A DNA stretch of 64,000 nt, taken from assembly GCA_018806985.1 (NCBI GenBank), contig JADANN010000389.1, positions 1,364,001 through 1,428,000 of the forward strand, written 5' to 3'. Positions 35,078 through 47,066 of the stretch are shown in pieces. The notes under the pieces are model-generated. The model searched no databases. It saw nothing but the letters and a program-made list of their open reading frames with translations, and had not been told where the DNA came from. The stretch comes from Angiostrongylus vasorum (Eukaryota; Nematoda; Chromadorea; Rhabditida; Metastrongylidae). The position numbers were made by a program, and so were the translations under genes. The first letter of the stretch is position 1, and each line of letters starts with the position of its first letter.

Positions 35078-36313
35078 TCACGTTGTGGTTGGTATGTCAT
35101 CGATGCCGAAAGATGGCAGCTGTGATTCAGGAAGGCTGTATTCCCAATCTTCGAGGCACGATAGTGCTGTCACTAGACCAGAAGTGACTGATGTTCCTTT
35201 CACACTGCCCCAGACGTGGTTCAGATGTTCTGACTTTGCGTTAAGCACAATGTTAAATATACGATTTGTTGCCTCGATATCCGATTCGGCAGTTTCTGCC
35301 GTGTCCAGATCGTCCGTGTGCTGCTTCGTGGTCAACATCTCATCTGGCGAAAAGCCCTTTTCCAGGAAGAGGCTACTTGGAGCCTCAGAACAGTCGGAAG
35401 GCAATGTGGCAGTCGATATGGAGTTCAAAGATGGGGCAGTATCCTCATCACTCCACCAGCTGTCGCTGACGGTGTCAACTGATTTTTGACATAACTTGAA
35501 TGAATCCGTGCTAAAGCTACATGTGACTGCAGTTGGATAATGTATTGATGAATTATCAGCGGTCACAAGGCTGCTGTTCGTTTCTGGAAACAAGTCGTCT
35601 GTAAAGCTGTCGTTGTGCTCATAAGGCTCCCGTGATGACGTCACTGCAAATTCATTTTTCTCGTCGAAACTTCTGATAGAGGTCGAATTGCCAGCAGCAT
35701 GACGTTGTCCATCAGTTGACTGAGGACTTTCATGAGATTCATGGCCTTCAGCACTAGCGTCCTTTGATTGTGCTAGTTCCTGAGATCCTGATCTTAAAAA
35801 ATGACATAAATAGGGAACGAAGTTTCTAATAAGAAAGGTATTTTTTGCAAAATCATAGCGTGTGCGAAAGATTTATGAGTTTCCAGCTAGTTGCAAGTGG
35901 CAAAACCCAGAGTCATATTTTCCTGACAAGGTGATATACTATGATACTTATAAGAACTGTCTGGCTCTCCCGGTGATGATTTTAAGCCGACGGCTGTTAC
36001 AAATAAATGTGACTCGTCATTGGTGGATCGAAATGCCCAGCCGTCTTACGATCTGATAACAGTGTCAAAGCGTTCTGAGCGCTAGAGTTCTTGTTCTCAT
36101 AGAGCAATCGCTTTCTCTTCTATTCATCCAGATTTATGAGGGGTAGCAAATCCTCACGTACGCTAAAGCTTTGTATTTGATGTCGAGCTCAGTGTCGGAC
36201 TGCATGGCTGCAATTTTCGATGGTCTGATGCAGAGGTCGGCGGCTCCTTGAATCTCCTTGCTGCCTTCTTCGAACGGTTCCAGTTTTTCATTTCCTTTGG
36301 CCGCTTGCATCAT
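35078..36313 (-). CDS. Acidic Ser/Thr-rich protein, unknown function (two exons)
   Basis: Exon 1 is 36313-36162 from ATG ATG, ending GC before GTACGT. Exon 2 starts at 35792 after TTTTTTAAG and runs to TGA at 35078-35080. The split codon is GC/A (Ala), which selects this donor over a second GTGAGG four bases on. The product is about 288 residues. Residues 1-50 are charged (KLEPFEEGSKEIQGAADLCI); the rest is low in hydrophobics, rich in Ser, Thr, Asp and Glu, probably disordered, until a more ordered stretch (IFNIVLNAKSEHLNHVWGSV) near the C-terminus. A donor-like GTGAGC overlaps the end (35081), so further exons are possible. It is divergent from the plus gene at 36546. No family recognised. 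Confidence 0.6.
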
Positions 36314-36545
36314 AATTTCGTCTGGCAACGCCGCTCAAGATTTACGCTGAAATCGCTATCCATGTTATAATTGATATTTCATGATTAATGAAGAGAAAAA
36401 CATAGATTGCCATCAACATAAACCTTCTCAAAACAGTGCCATTATTTCTCGGCTCATTTCAACAGCACAAAGCCGGGAAGTCGGCAAATCCCTTTGAACA
36501 ACTTGAAAGTGAAAAGGATCGCTGACCAAAAAGGCGACTACGAAC
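36314..36545. promoter_or_regulatory. Shared intergenic region between divergent genes
   Basis: Only 232 bp separate the ATG at 36313 (minus) from the ATG at 36546 (plus), so both promoters must lie here or overlap the genes. I see no clear TATA box or known nematode motif. A trans-splice leader site cannot be told from sequence alone. Confidence 0.4.
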
Positions 36546-36701
36546 ATGTCTCGAGAAGCATTCTACACTTTAAGTGACTGTGAAGTAAACAGGGGGTTAG
36601 TTTTGGATGGACTGCAACATTACGCTCCCTTCTACACTGTGGAAAGAATGCTTTTCTTCGAAATTAACTCAGCTCCCACGGTACAACTCGACAAGCTTTA
36701 C
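36546..36701 (+). CDS. First exon of an unrecognised gene
   Basis: ATG at 36546 opens 52 codons ending at a consensus donor TAC/GTGAGT. The peptide is convincing coding sequence (MSREAFYTLSDCEVNRGLVL, then FYTVERMLFFEINSAPTVQL). It lies head-to-head with the gene at 35078-36313. The following intron has taken up a (TA)n tract and a truncated SINE-A. Downstream exon candidates start at 37235. Confidence 0.6.
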
Positions 36702-36784
36702 GTGAGTGACTTTCATTAGAAATAACGATTGAAATATTCGCATTCCTCTGCTCCCAAAAGAAACGTTGGTTTAACCATATATAA

Positions 36785-36792
36785 ATATATAC

Positions 36793-36840
<48 letters not shown>

Positions 36841-36850
36841 ACATACATAT
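36785..36850. repeat. (TA)n microsatellite
   Basis: Uninterrupted TA run of about 40 bases within a wider TA/CATA tract, directly before a SINE-A head; open frames through it are meaningless. Confidence 0.95.
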
Positions 36851-36852
36851 AT

Positions 36853-37025
36853 ATGCGTGTAGCGCAACGATTAGGGTCACCCTACGGATTGATCCAGAGC
36901 CCCAAGCTCACCAAAGCGTTCCATTCCTCCGGTGTCGGCAAATTGGTATCTGACTTGTCTGGTAGGACAGCAGCACTATTTTGATGCATCGGTAGGCCAC
37001 TGCGTGTCATTGTGTGGGCCAGGTT
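36853..37025 (+). mobile_element. SINE-A copy, 3'-truncated
   Basis: gcgtgtagcgcaacgattag head, ggattgatccagagcc B-box region, body up to tgtgtgggccagg; the tail is lost. Confidence 0.7.
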
Positions 37026-37234
37026 ATGTACAGTTAGTTATATGAATATATATGTATATAAATATAGAGAGAGATCTGAAAAAAATCTATATCTTACATC
37101 TCTCCATGACTTGCTTCCTGTAGTAGATTGCATGATTTGATCTGAAATGACTTAATCATCTATTTAGATGTTCTGAAAACTGTGGGAAACCTGATCACAA
37201 CTTATACTGCTTACGCTCTCGCTTAATTTCTTAG

Positions 37235-37592
37235 ATTTGTCACCCTTGTCACCTTCACGAGAAAGCAAGGCGGCAACCTGAAAATATTGTTTGACGGAAA
37301 TTGCCTAGCACCGGTCACTTTATTGTCTAAATACAAGGCTTTAGTACGTTGGTTACAGAATGTAGGTGACGATAAGTCTGTTTCTCCCACTTTTGGAAAC
37401 GCCAGTACTTCCTATGGGTGGTATGTTCTACATCCCATTTTATCTCCAATTAGTTCAAAAGGAACTAGGTCATTCCTATCAGTACTATCAATGCATCGTC
37501 GGTCTTCAACAACACCCGGACACACAACGTTCTCAATTCTTAACCATTCCACTAGTGGAAGGAGCATTGAGCTCCTTACCAGTATTGCTTAA
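37235..37592 (+). CDS. Candidate downstream exon(s), frame unresolved
   Basis: An acceptor TTTCTTAG ends at 37234. One frame gives a long reading (FVTLVTFTRKQGGNLKILFD, later Ser-rich) to a TAA at 37590-37592. The frame in phase with the exon at 36546 gives ICHPCHLHEKARRQPENIV and a TGA. Either could be the next part of that gene; a missing small exon would reconcile the first. Confidence 0.3.
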
Positions 37593-38020
37593 TAATTCAT
37601 CTTTCTTTCAACTTTTTTTGCTTTGCTCGTTTGTGTGTTTCATTCGAATGGTGGACAGTAGTTCTCCAGACGGTTTTATGCTTCACTTCGGACACAAAGC
37701 TGTTACTTCATCTGGAAATCTATAGGCGAACGCCGTCAAATAGTTTGTATACACAGAATGCTTATGCTTGTAGCCCTTCCAACACCATCTATCTACTCTC
37801 CGTTCTGTAGTTAATTTCTTATCCAGTTTTCCTTTGCCTACTTTTTTTTGCCCGAAGACGAGAATCTCATTAAACAAAAAAATTCTTTTTCTCAAAACCT
37901 TACACGTCTGCTTTGTCCTTGCAAAGTTTTGGCGTCCACATTTGAAAGCTGAAAAATTGTACAGGACATAAGTCACTGGTCTATTCACGGGGCTAGAAAA
38001 TATAGTAAGGCTTCAATGTA
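37593..38020. other. Intergenic
   Basis: No exon recognised; lies between the plus gene and the 3' end of the minus gene at 38021. Confidence 0.3.
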
Positions 38021-41000
38021 TTAGGAGCATGAGTAAAGCACCATTTCTAAAGCTGTTCTCAGTTGATTTCGTTCCTCCTGTGTGAAATCCTTTTCTAGAG
38101 ATGTATCACTCAACGCGCTTTTGATCTGAAATAGTCCAGATAATAAGACCTCATGACATCTCCTTAACAGGAAGAAAGATAGAAGTATTAGATAAAATGT
38201 GTAGAAGATTTCACGATGGCGAAGTAAGCGGACAACTGCCACAAAGCCTCCGAATGGGACACGAATGCGTATTTATAGCATGAAGATCTAACTATGAGAG
38301 TTTTTTGCTGACACACCTATACCTACTCAAACATATAGTTCTCTGAGGTTGAATTCTATTGATTGGACGGAGCGGAATCTCTCTAAGCGTTGTGAATAAT
38401 AACAACAATTCATGAGCAATATGTTTGAGTAGCTATAGGATAAGAATCATCTGGGTGAATTACAAATCCCTTCCTCTTGCCAATCCACTGAGAGTAGATT
38501 CTTCCGATTTCGTCTCGGATTTTCTACTTCGCAAGTTGAGTTCTGGATTTCGTCATACCTTTCCTTGTGAGAGGAGGCGATGTACATTAGGTGGTCCGAC
38601 GATCGCTACCATCTGCGCGTACGTGAACGACACCGTCGACAGTTCACGATTCAAGCTGGTCAACGACGGCGAAGGTTTCGCCTTAATGCAACACTCATCA
38701 TGTTCATTTCGGAGGTTCGTAGCTATATTCTATATTTTGCGAACGAATCCTTTCAGGATACCCTTAATGTACATGGAGGACTTTGACATCTTCCCGCTTC
38801 TAACAATGGGTTGTAATTCCTTCTTAATTAACTGCGATAAAGATGACGTTTCTGTGTTATATTATTTTTTTCAATGCTCACTACATTTCCATATTGTACA
38901 GAGCGCGGACTAATCATTTACAACCTGAGCGTAATCTATCTGCCAAGGTCTCCAATCAAATTCCAGGTCCACTTTTTCCCTATACTGTCAACTGTTTCGC
39001 GTTCTTTTTTTTTAATAACCTTGCTTCCTTACGTCTACTAGGTTGAAGAAAGCGTTTCCGGCTTTTGCATCAATTATTTGTAGTTTTCTTATCCTAGCTG
39101 GCTGTACTTTGGCTCATCTACGCTTCCGTAACTGTATTCACTCCTTATCTCATGTGTGCCAGTTTCCTTTCGATGTTACGGTGTGTCAGTGCTCAACAAT
39201 TACAATAGTAATACAACAGTGGCTCCACTTACCGCATCTTTGAAAGCACTCTCTTCTTCCATCTCGTGTACTTCGAAGTAGAGTTCGCGTTTAAAGAAGA
39301 ATGGCACATATTTTTTTGCGTTCCACTGAGCTGCTTCTTAACAGAAATATGTCATTCGCTTCCCTATTTCTTCATTTTTTTTTGCTCTTATATCTCTCAG
39401 AACGAATTCCAAACTCTTATCTTTCTGTGTTAACCTTTTATTTCCGGACTACTATAGCTTTTTCCACGGTAGGGCATGATGTGAAATACAACCACAACGA
39501 TGCTAATAAATTCGCAAGACTTGGATGCGGGGCCAGATCGAAACACGATTACCCCTTGCGGAGGCTCGCGTATTATACACTGAACCACGGAGGCCCTCTC
39601 TTTGCGTTTCTCTCATTTCGTTTTTCTGGTTTCTGTAATACACACTGGACCATGGAGGCCCTCTCTTTGCGTTTCTCTCATTTCGTTTTTCTGGTTTCTG
39701 TAATACACACTGGACCATGGAGGCCCTCTCTTTGCGTTTCTCTCATCCATCGTTTTTCTGATTTCTGTAATAGGCGAGCCTCCGCAAAGGGTAGTCGTGG
39801 TTCGATTCGGCCGGAGGTCCAAGTTTTGCGAATTTCTCAGCATCGTTGTGGTTGCATTTCACATAACATCCTGCCGTGATAAAGTATGGAGCAAAATAAA
39901 AAGTTTAACATTTGAGTTCGATGCCGATTTTTGCCCCTCGGAGCAATCCCGCTGACAGGTGATCACTGATGGCAGCTTTAGGGTAGAAAGCTATCTGAGA
40001 AAAACGCAAAGCAAGGGCCTCCGTAGTGCAGTGTATAATACGCGAGACCCCGGAAAGAGTAATCGTGGTTCGTTCTGGCCCTGGGTTCTAATCTGCGAAT
40101 ACCTGAACATCGTTGTGGTTGTATTTCTCATCTTTCTTTTTGCGGCTTCTAGGGACACCAGGCTTCAATTAATCTCATTTAACGGTCAGAAGTTTAATGC
40201 TCGAGAACAATATATATCAGTTTTTCGGGAAACACAGGTAATCGTTGTTAAGTCTATCTTTTTTCGAATATTGAACGAGAAATCAACAAGTACTTTTCCT
40301 TGAAATTGAAACTTCGAGGAATGCCAACAAACACTGGCATCGCCAACCTTTTCTCTTCATCAAGCTCCCTTGCCGTCTTCTAAAAATGACCTCATAAATT
40401 TGTCAGAGATGGTAAAGCAACAAAAAAACAACAAACAAGGCGTTTAAGCTCGGACTAAGAAGCTGTTCTGTTCCAGTGATCCAATGAGGAATGCACCATT
40501 TATGCAATAAATAAGGAATTTTATAAATTTCTAATTATACTGTGCCGGCGATTTTGATTCGTAATTGGGACGTCGGGAAAACACAGTGCGCTGAGGTACT
40601 GAGGCTGGCCTGTTGTTAGTTAAGCAATTTGATCTTCATTAGGGTCCTGACTTAACCTTGCAAGGGCGTTTTCAGGTCTTCACTGCGAAATGGAAGTACC
40701 TTTAGGCAACGATTCTTTCGTTCAGTCTCCTACTAGTTGATTCAGATACGACATTAAAAGCCGAAATTCGGTTCGTGAACTACGCGTTGCTCACTGAGTG
40801 CTTGAACGATGTCCTCTGAAATTTATGCGAGACTCTAATCTTGGAAATCTTTCTCACCTTCGAAGCCGTGGAAAACACGCATTGCTAGGGAAACATGGAC
40901 AGGCAACAAGTCATACAACGAGAAGAATAGACCACAGATGGAGGGAAAGAGCTGTAGAGTGGACTCCACATGGAAGCTGGCGTCTCCTAGGTCGACCACC

Positions 41001-42562
41001 TGCATTTTCGTAACCAAAGTCTTATGTGCTGCAAGCTCCAGATTTTTTTGCTGGTCACGGTATGAAATCGCACCAGCCCACCATGTTCGAGCCAAACTAC
41101 CACCGTGGACGACATTTGCGTAGCAAAGAAACGATTGAAAAATGTACGGGTCCGTGCAACTCGTGAGAACGGGCCACTCAAGTATCCAACTAAGTAATTG
41201 GGACATCATTGTCATTACTTCCTCCACCTTTTGCTCCATTCTTTAGTAGCATACCGAATTCGGAGTATGAGGAAGAAAAAGGATAAAGCTCTCAGCATTG
41301 ATCAATCCCTGAGGGATGCGTCATGCATTTGACTTCATTAAGCATGATGTATCAAGCCAGTGCTGCTATCCTCCCAAGCTAGTCTGGTACCAATTTGCCG
41401 ACCCCGGAGGGATGGAAGGCTTGGTGGGCCATGGGCGCGGGGATCGATTCCACGTGCGTGTTGCAGGGCGCCTCCGACCACTGCTCCACACGCGCCCTGA
41501 TCCGGACTATAATGATATCGATTGACTTTATTAGCTGCGATTTTGTTGACGCACTTCTAGCCCCCGAGCTATGTAAAGCCTTCGCTCCGCAAGTTAGGCT
41601 TAGTTAAGCTATTCTATACTTATTTCCACCTTTGAAGTGATAAATGAACGCTTTTACGGGCATAATTCCAAATCAATTAAAATTATGTTTTTTCTTTGAA
41701 AAGAAAACAATCGCGTTTGACCGCTCAGCAAATAGAAGGTAACTGACCTCATCATCCGTAAGCTGTTTCATACCTAACTGGTAGTCCGATGACATCTGCA
41801 AACAATCTCCGGTTAATGGGAATTTTTCTGCTTTACATAGATTATTTTGCATACTAGTTGAATAAAAGGATAAAGGATAAAGCCCGCTGTGTTGATCAAT
41901 CTCTGAGGGATGCGCCATGCATTCGACTTCAGTAAGCATCGTCGAATGTGACTGAATGCATATCTGACCTTTGGTGGCCTGCCAATGTATCGAGCCAGTG
42001 CTGCAATCCTCCCAGCCAAATCTGGTACCAATTTACTGACCCGCAGGGATGGAAAGCTTGATGAGCAATGGGCGCGGGGATCGATCCCACGTGCGAGTTG
42101 CAGGACGCCTCCGACCACTGCGCCACACACGCCCTAGTTAGTTAAATAGTATTAAGTAAATAGGATATCTGGCATTTCTATCGGTACCTTATAGGGGGTC
42201 GTGAGAACACCGCTACTTCCGTTATGAAATTGCTAACTGGGCTTTGATTGGTTGGTAAGCTATACTTTCTATGGGCTGGCGCAGGCTTATGCTGCTTTTT
42301 ATCATAGTAGCAGCTTCATCAGCATAATATGACGATCTAATGTTTCCGTTGTGTTCACGAGATTTCTTTTGTCTCAGCATTGCCCACGTAAGTGCGCCAG
42401 AATTTAGACAGGAAGACATCAAAATTGGTCAGTGACGGTTTCAAATGAAAGTTCAAGTCATGATCTCGCTAGGTATATGCAAAAGACTTACAATTCCAAC
42501 TGGACGACCTTCATGTTCTTCCCCTTGTGACTCTACGTTAAATGGTACCGGTTCCGGATTAG
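38021..42562 (-). CDS. Unrecognised multi-exon gene, C-terminal half
   Basis: Exons with consistent phases: 42562-42492, 41795-41748, a tentative 22-nt exon 41240-41219, 41028-40858, 39330-39233, 38831-38762, 38722-38559 and 38125-38021 (stop TAA). Acceptors are mostly TTTCAG/CAG type and donors GTAAGT, GTGAGA, GTATGA. About 250 residues result. Distinct stretches are SLYDLLPVHVSLAMRVFHGF (hydrophobic), KYVPFFFKRELYFEVHEMEE, SFTYAQMVAIVGPPNVHRLL and a helical charged end (FTQEERNQLRTALEMVLYS). It looks like a conserved soluble protein but I do not recognise the family. The start lies upstream of 42562 and was not found. Introns hold a SINE-A, a repeat C piece and B2 repeats. The exon at 41795 begins exactly at ATG after TTTGCAG. 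Confidence 0.6.
39478..39875. repeat. B2 foldback with a 65-bp tandem repeat inside
   Basis: The left arm reads minus (gaaatacaaccacaacgatg, tRNA-like core on the complement) and the right arm plus (agtcgtggttcgattcggcc, catcgttgtggttgcatttc). Between them the unit starting ggaggccctctctttgcgtt occurs at 39589, 39654 and 39719, a period of exactly 65 bp; the third copy diverges after tctcat. It lies in an intron of the 38-42.6 kb gene. The 192-codon plus frame through it is an artefact. Confidence 0.8.
40012..40135 (+). repeat. B2 repeat, single copy
   Basis: tccgtagtgcagtgtataat (A-box-like) and atcgtggttcgttctggccc (B-box-like), ending catcgttgtggttgtatttc. The preceding block gtgatcactgatggcagc is shared with B1. 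Confidence 0.7.
41095..41198 (+). repeat. Repeat C, 3' end
   Basis: The conserved end gagaacgggccactcaagta tccaactaagtaa is present; upstream similarity fades towards the exon at 41028. Confidence 0.55.
41278..41503 (-). mobile_element. SINE-A copy with internal deletion
   Basis: The complement runs from ggataaagctctcagcattg to ctgctccacacgcgccctga. The central block before gatgtatcaagccagtgctg is deleted. Confidence 0.8.
41866..42135 (-). mobile_element. SINE-A copy, near full length
   Basis: The complement runs from aggataaagcccgctgtgtt to gcgccacacacgccctagtt. It sits in the intron 42492-41795 of the unrecognised gene. Confidence 0.85.
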
Positions 42563-42599
42563 CTAAATGTCACGCAATTTGACGCTGTCTTAGCAGTCT

Positions 42600-44720
42600 G
42601 AATGTATGTAGACGCCTATGCTCGTCAGCTCTCGACGGGCACCTTTGCTTCTCTTAAACCAGTTTAATTTAGAAGTAGTTCAAAGCTTCTGACACTGATA
42701 GCTTCTGATTTTCTTCCAGTATCTCTGTAACCGGACTACCATTATCACCTCGTGATCCACTAATTATCAGATGTCAGACACAAAAGACACAAATAGTCTT
42801 CACTACTTAACTTTTCTTCTGTGTTCCTTTCTTTTGCTCTTTTCTTTTCAACTTCCCTTCTTTTAATCACGATCGCCATTTTCCTTTTCCGCTAGTTTGT
42901 CTCATTGGAATTGGCTTGTAGAAGAACATGGACGACCAAAATGGACATTTCGGTCTTTTATACGGGGCAGGCAAATCTGTTACGAAAACAAAGATCCCAG
43001 AAGAATAGAACTCTTGAGATTTCTTCAAAAAAGCAGTGCAATGCCACTTAGTAGCTTTTCAATGCTATTCTCTACTTTTGGAAACGTTTCCACGTTTTGT
43101 TAACAACGACTACTTTATTTCCTCTATCTAACCACCGTATACATATATAGATATGAAATTCCACTAACTAGAAGCTCAGCCTCGGCCAGAAGTATTTGAT
43201 TTGTTTAAAACTGCAATTATTCGGCTCTTAAGAACACGTCGTGTAAAGGTTAACACTGATGAAACTCTTTTTAAAAAACATCCTCTACCTCAAACCGCTT
43301 TGAAGAATCTTTTCTTCAAGGAAGAAAGTAAGACAAAACTCGACAGAAGCGTGAAAGATGGAAACTAGCTGAACTTACTGAATGCTTTGTAATGGTTCAT
43401 TATAATCTCCGTATCAATAGGTCCGATAATTTGTCGTGACGAGGAGTTACCCATATCGCTGGGTGACTAAATGAAAAATGAAACTGGTGAGGTCAGTTTG
43501 CTTCTTTTATACTCATCGATATCAACAGTGTTATATATCACTGCCACGTTGGCGAACTTTGCCAAGCTGGACCTGAAGGTGACGTTGCAGCTCACGAAAG
43601 AAACCTACGGGATCTTCAGTTAAAACCGTTTTCTACACGTTTCGTATAACTGACAATGATTTTTTTGTTCCATGCCAAAATGTCACTAGACATTGTGCTA
43701 TGGTCAGGCGGCAGGACATGGATAAAAAAGACAAGAGGGTGAATATCATAAATGAGACCGTTGCTAAATTTGTTCGTCTAGTGGATACCTTCACAGTCAG
43801 ATTTACAAACTAGTGAAATGCAGCTTGGTAGTTAATTGTCCAGTTGTCCTCTGCAACCGTTCTTCTAGGCTTAAACTTGGACATTATCTAAATATCAAGG
43901 AAACTTGAGCTTATTTCCCAACGATTCGGCTTGTTGGGTCGTTCACGACCCTTGATGACGTCGTAGAAGAATCCGAGTCATCAAGCATCACGTCAAGTGG
44001 TAACAAGCATCGCTCCAATCCACAGAGGCAGGCAGATAACTGTATGTGATGAGTCTAAGAACGCTATAGCATTGTGATATCAGGATTCTAAGAAAAACCA
44101 GGCTGAATCAGCATTCAACAACATGTTAGTGAGCAGAGGAAATGACTTAATCAACCAGCAGCGGCCGGCACCATGTAGAAAACCATTTGAAGAGAAGCTA
44201 TCCAAATATCTAAGTGAGTACTATATTGTGCTTTGGTATCTCTTTTTTATCCCTTCACCCTGAAAACTTGGGGACCATCTACTTCACATCTAATTTTTGT
44301 CCGCAGTCGCTACGAAGTGAAACCAGCTCGCACCCGTCGATGGATCTACCGGCTAGTAAATCCGCAATCTTTCCTCTATTTTCCACATGAAAATTCGGTT
44401 TCTGCACGCATTTCATTAGATATTCCGATAGTTTTCTTTTCATACATATCTCCTAATTTTTTAGAACTATTGTTTCCTGCTTTCGAGCTATTTTCAACTA
44501 CTGCGCACGGTGGAAGAAAACTCGTCTACCATGGAATCCAGTTGCCGTTAGGTCGGTAGGTATCAACAGCATATATGATGTGTATGTCAGTCTTTTTGTG
44601 TTTGCCATATTTTAAACGAAAACTTTAATCTATCATGATGAATGGAAGTGGAACAACAACCAGCTACTGGCAAAATCCACGGATCTCCTTCATAGAGAAA
44701 TCTCAAAAAAGTTAGTCACG
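42600..44720. other. Unassigned, with a possible minus-strand RT remnant
   Basis: Near 43540-43630 the minus strand has ggtttctttcgtgagctgca, resembling the RTE stretch for VFRELY at 32360, then decays. A plus-strand frame at 42897-43103 looks mildly protein-like (RGRQICYENKDPRRIELLRF). Upstream exons of the gene ending at 38021 probably lie here but were not found. Confidence 0.3.
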
Positions 44721-44727
44721 AGCAACG

Positions 44728-47010
44728 CAGCTCGTCCCTAGGTGGCGGATAGGGAGTTAATCGCAGGCCAAAAACGACCTTTGCTTCCCTGAGAAGCATA
44801 TGATCTAGGAATGGACTCCCTGTTTCTGCTGCGTCGATTTGATACATACCTTCTGTGTTTACGAGAACGGATTTATCCATGCCAGCGTGGGTGTGTCCTC
44901 GCTTATGTTGATTATATTCTACATATCTCCTAATTTCTTACATCTATTGTTCCACACTTTCGAACTGCATTGTATGAGTCAATCGGCCAAAAGCCTGAAA
45001 TCAAGAAACAAGGAACTATATGGGGTTCGATTAGGACGCACCTCTAACAAATAAGCTTTCATTCTACTCTGGGAAAGAGTGGCAAGCTAGCCGTGAGTAT
45101 GCCGAGCCTTCACGTAAAGAGCTCAATAAGCTATTCCTGGGTACGAAAAAAACCAGACACTGTAGTATAAACGGGCCTCATTTCCCTGATCTCGAAAGGG
45201 TCTCGGGTACGTCAAAGTTAGGTAGGACGAGCACGGAGGGACTGGTAAAATCTCAAGGTCATTCTAGGCAGCCTAAATCAGAAAGGGGTAACGATCTGTA
45301 CCAACAATGGTAAGGCACGACATCATCGGACAGGCTGAGACGGCAAGGCACGACTCATTTAACACCGTCTATGATAATGGAGATGAACTGTTCCCCTGAA
45401 CATGCTACAACAGAGGAGTCGCTGGCGTCGGCGTTCTCGTCAACATGAGTTTGGCCATAAATATTGACGTGTTTGAGCAACTAAAAACCCGAAGACGTCT
45501 ACGATTGAAGAGATGTGGATCAATACCGACTTTAACAATCTTCGTTCTTCACGCACTGACATGAAGCTATAACGAAGACGAAGTCGGAGTATGTGGACTT
45601 CGAGAAGTTCTACAGAGAAGACCATACATTCTTTAATTCACCATTGGGGATTATAACATTGAGATTGGATCCAGAAGAACATGAGAAAAATGCCACATTG
45701 AGCCCACGGATTAGAAGGGAACGAACAGGGTGGGCGGCTCTCTAATTTTACCATGACGACCAAGACCATCCGCGGTAAGCCGCAATTACAGAAGCCCCAC
45801 CCTCAACGCTAGACGTGGCAGTCTCCCAGTGCAGGATATCATAACGAAACAGACTACGTCATAGTAAATCAAAGGTTTCACCCAAGCGATATCAATGTTC
45901 TCTCAAAAATTCTACACGGTATCAGACCATAGCCTTCTTCGTGCAGGATTTCATTTCTTGTGGAATGGAGGAAAAGCCTCCTAATTCAGAAAACAAGGAG
46001 CCAAGACACCACAAACTGGAATATATTCATTTTATTAGTCGGCTGTTGGGAGCATGCCATTCTTGATAACATCGACCAAGGGTACGATCGGCTCATTCAA
46101 CAACATACGTTAATACTGTGAAAGCTGAAAGTTCAAATGTCACCAAGAGAAGTCTGTGTCAAGCAACACCCGAGCTAATAAGGTAGCATGGAGTCGCACG
46201 AGTTACCAGCAGCCGCTAACTCACGTTCGAACTTCCACATCAATGCACACAGCAGATAAAAGGAGATGTTACAGCATATCTTTTCTCTTAGTATCTCTCT
46301 CTTCTCTAGAGCACCAATTTTAGTCGGAGCTGGAGAAGCTGGGAAAAGCATTGGAAGCAGGCTGCTTGGGTAGGTTTCTAGAGCATCGCAGATCTGGTGA
46401 AGAGGACAAGGAACATCAGACTCCGTACCCACCTTTTGAACTCCACGATTCTTTCTGCCTTAACTTATGCGTCAGAATACCTCGTCGCTGCATAAGCATA
46501 ATGAAAGAGCACTCAACGTTTTTAAACGCTCAATCGAAAGGACAAAATGAAAGAGCACTCAACGTTTTTTAAACGCTCAGTCGAAAGGACAAAATGAAAG
46601 AGCACTCAACGTTTTTAAACGCTCAGTCGAAAGGACAAAATGAAAGAGCACTCAACGTTTTTAAACGCGCAGTCGAAAGGAAAATGCTAGGAGTCTTCCG
46701 TATCATGAGAGTGAGCAAAGGGATCGAAAGCTCCATCTACGTCAACGATCGAAAGTTAAAGATGCTATTCTACACGCTAAACTTCTAAGATAAAACGGCC
46801 GGGATACGTAATGCGTATAAACGACAACCGATGAACAGGAGCCTTTAGTGGTGAAAGTTCATCACGAAAACACTAGAAGAAAGATATGATGCTCATCGAG
46901 TTCCTAGACCGAGCAGAACTCACTGGTCCACTCTTGCGCACGACAGGGGAGAAATGGAAGTGTTTTACTGGCGCCCACTCGAGTCCCTCGACGACCAACG
47001 GGTCGACAGG
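44728..47010 (+). mobile_element. RTE-type non-LTR retroelement C, internally deleted
   Basis: The 5' untranslated block (agggagttaatcgcaggcca) and endonuclease remnant up to about 45960 follow copy B; then most of the RT is missing and the 3' part resumes near 46330 (tggagaagctgggaaaagca). It ends at cgacaggtgatactggca. Frameshifts are frequent. Confidence 0.8.
46498..46686 (+). repeat. 46-bp tandem repeat, four copies, inside RTE copy C
   Basis: The unit starting atgaaagagcactcaacgtt occurs at 46501, 46547, 46594 and 46640 (periods 46, 47, 46). It is unique to copy C, so it arose after insertion. Confidence 0.9.
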
Positions 47011-47066
47011 TGATACTGGCAAAACTGACTTTTATATGATTAACACGTGACGGACAAGGCTAGTTT

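Noticed and set aside
36664..36953. Ile/Tyr repeat proteins on both strands
   Set aside because: Translation of a (TA)n microsatellite.
39301..39879. 192-codon plus-strand frame with internal repeats
   Set aside because: Created by the 65-bp tandem in a B2 foldback, whose period is not a reading-frame domain; the region is intronic to the minus gene.
42222..42422. 66-codon minus frame as an exon of the 38-42.6 kb gene
   Set aside because: Phase does not fit between exons 42492 and 41795, which join directly.
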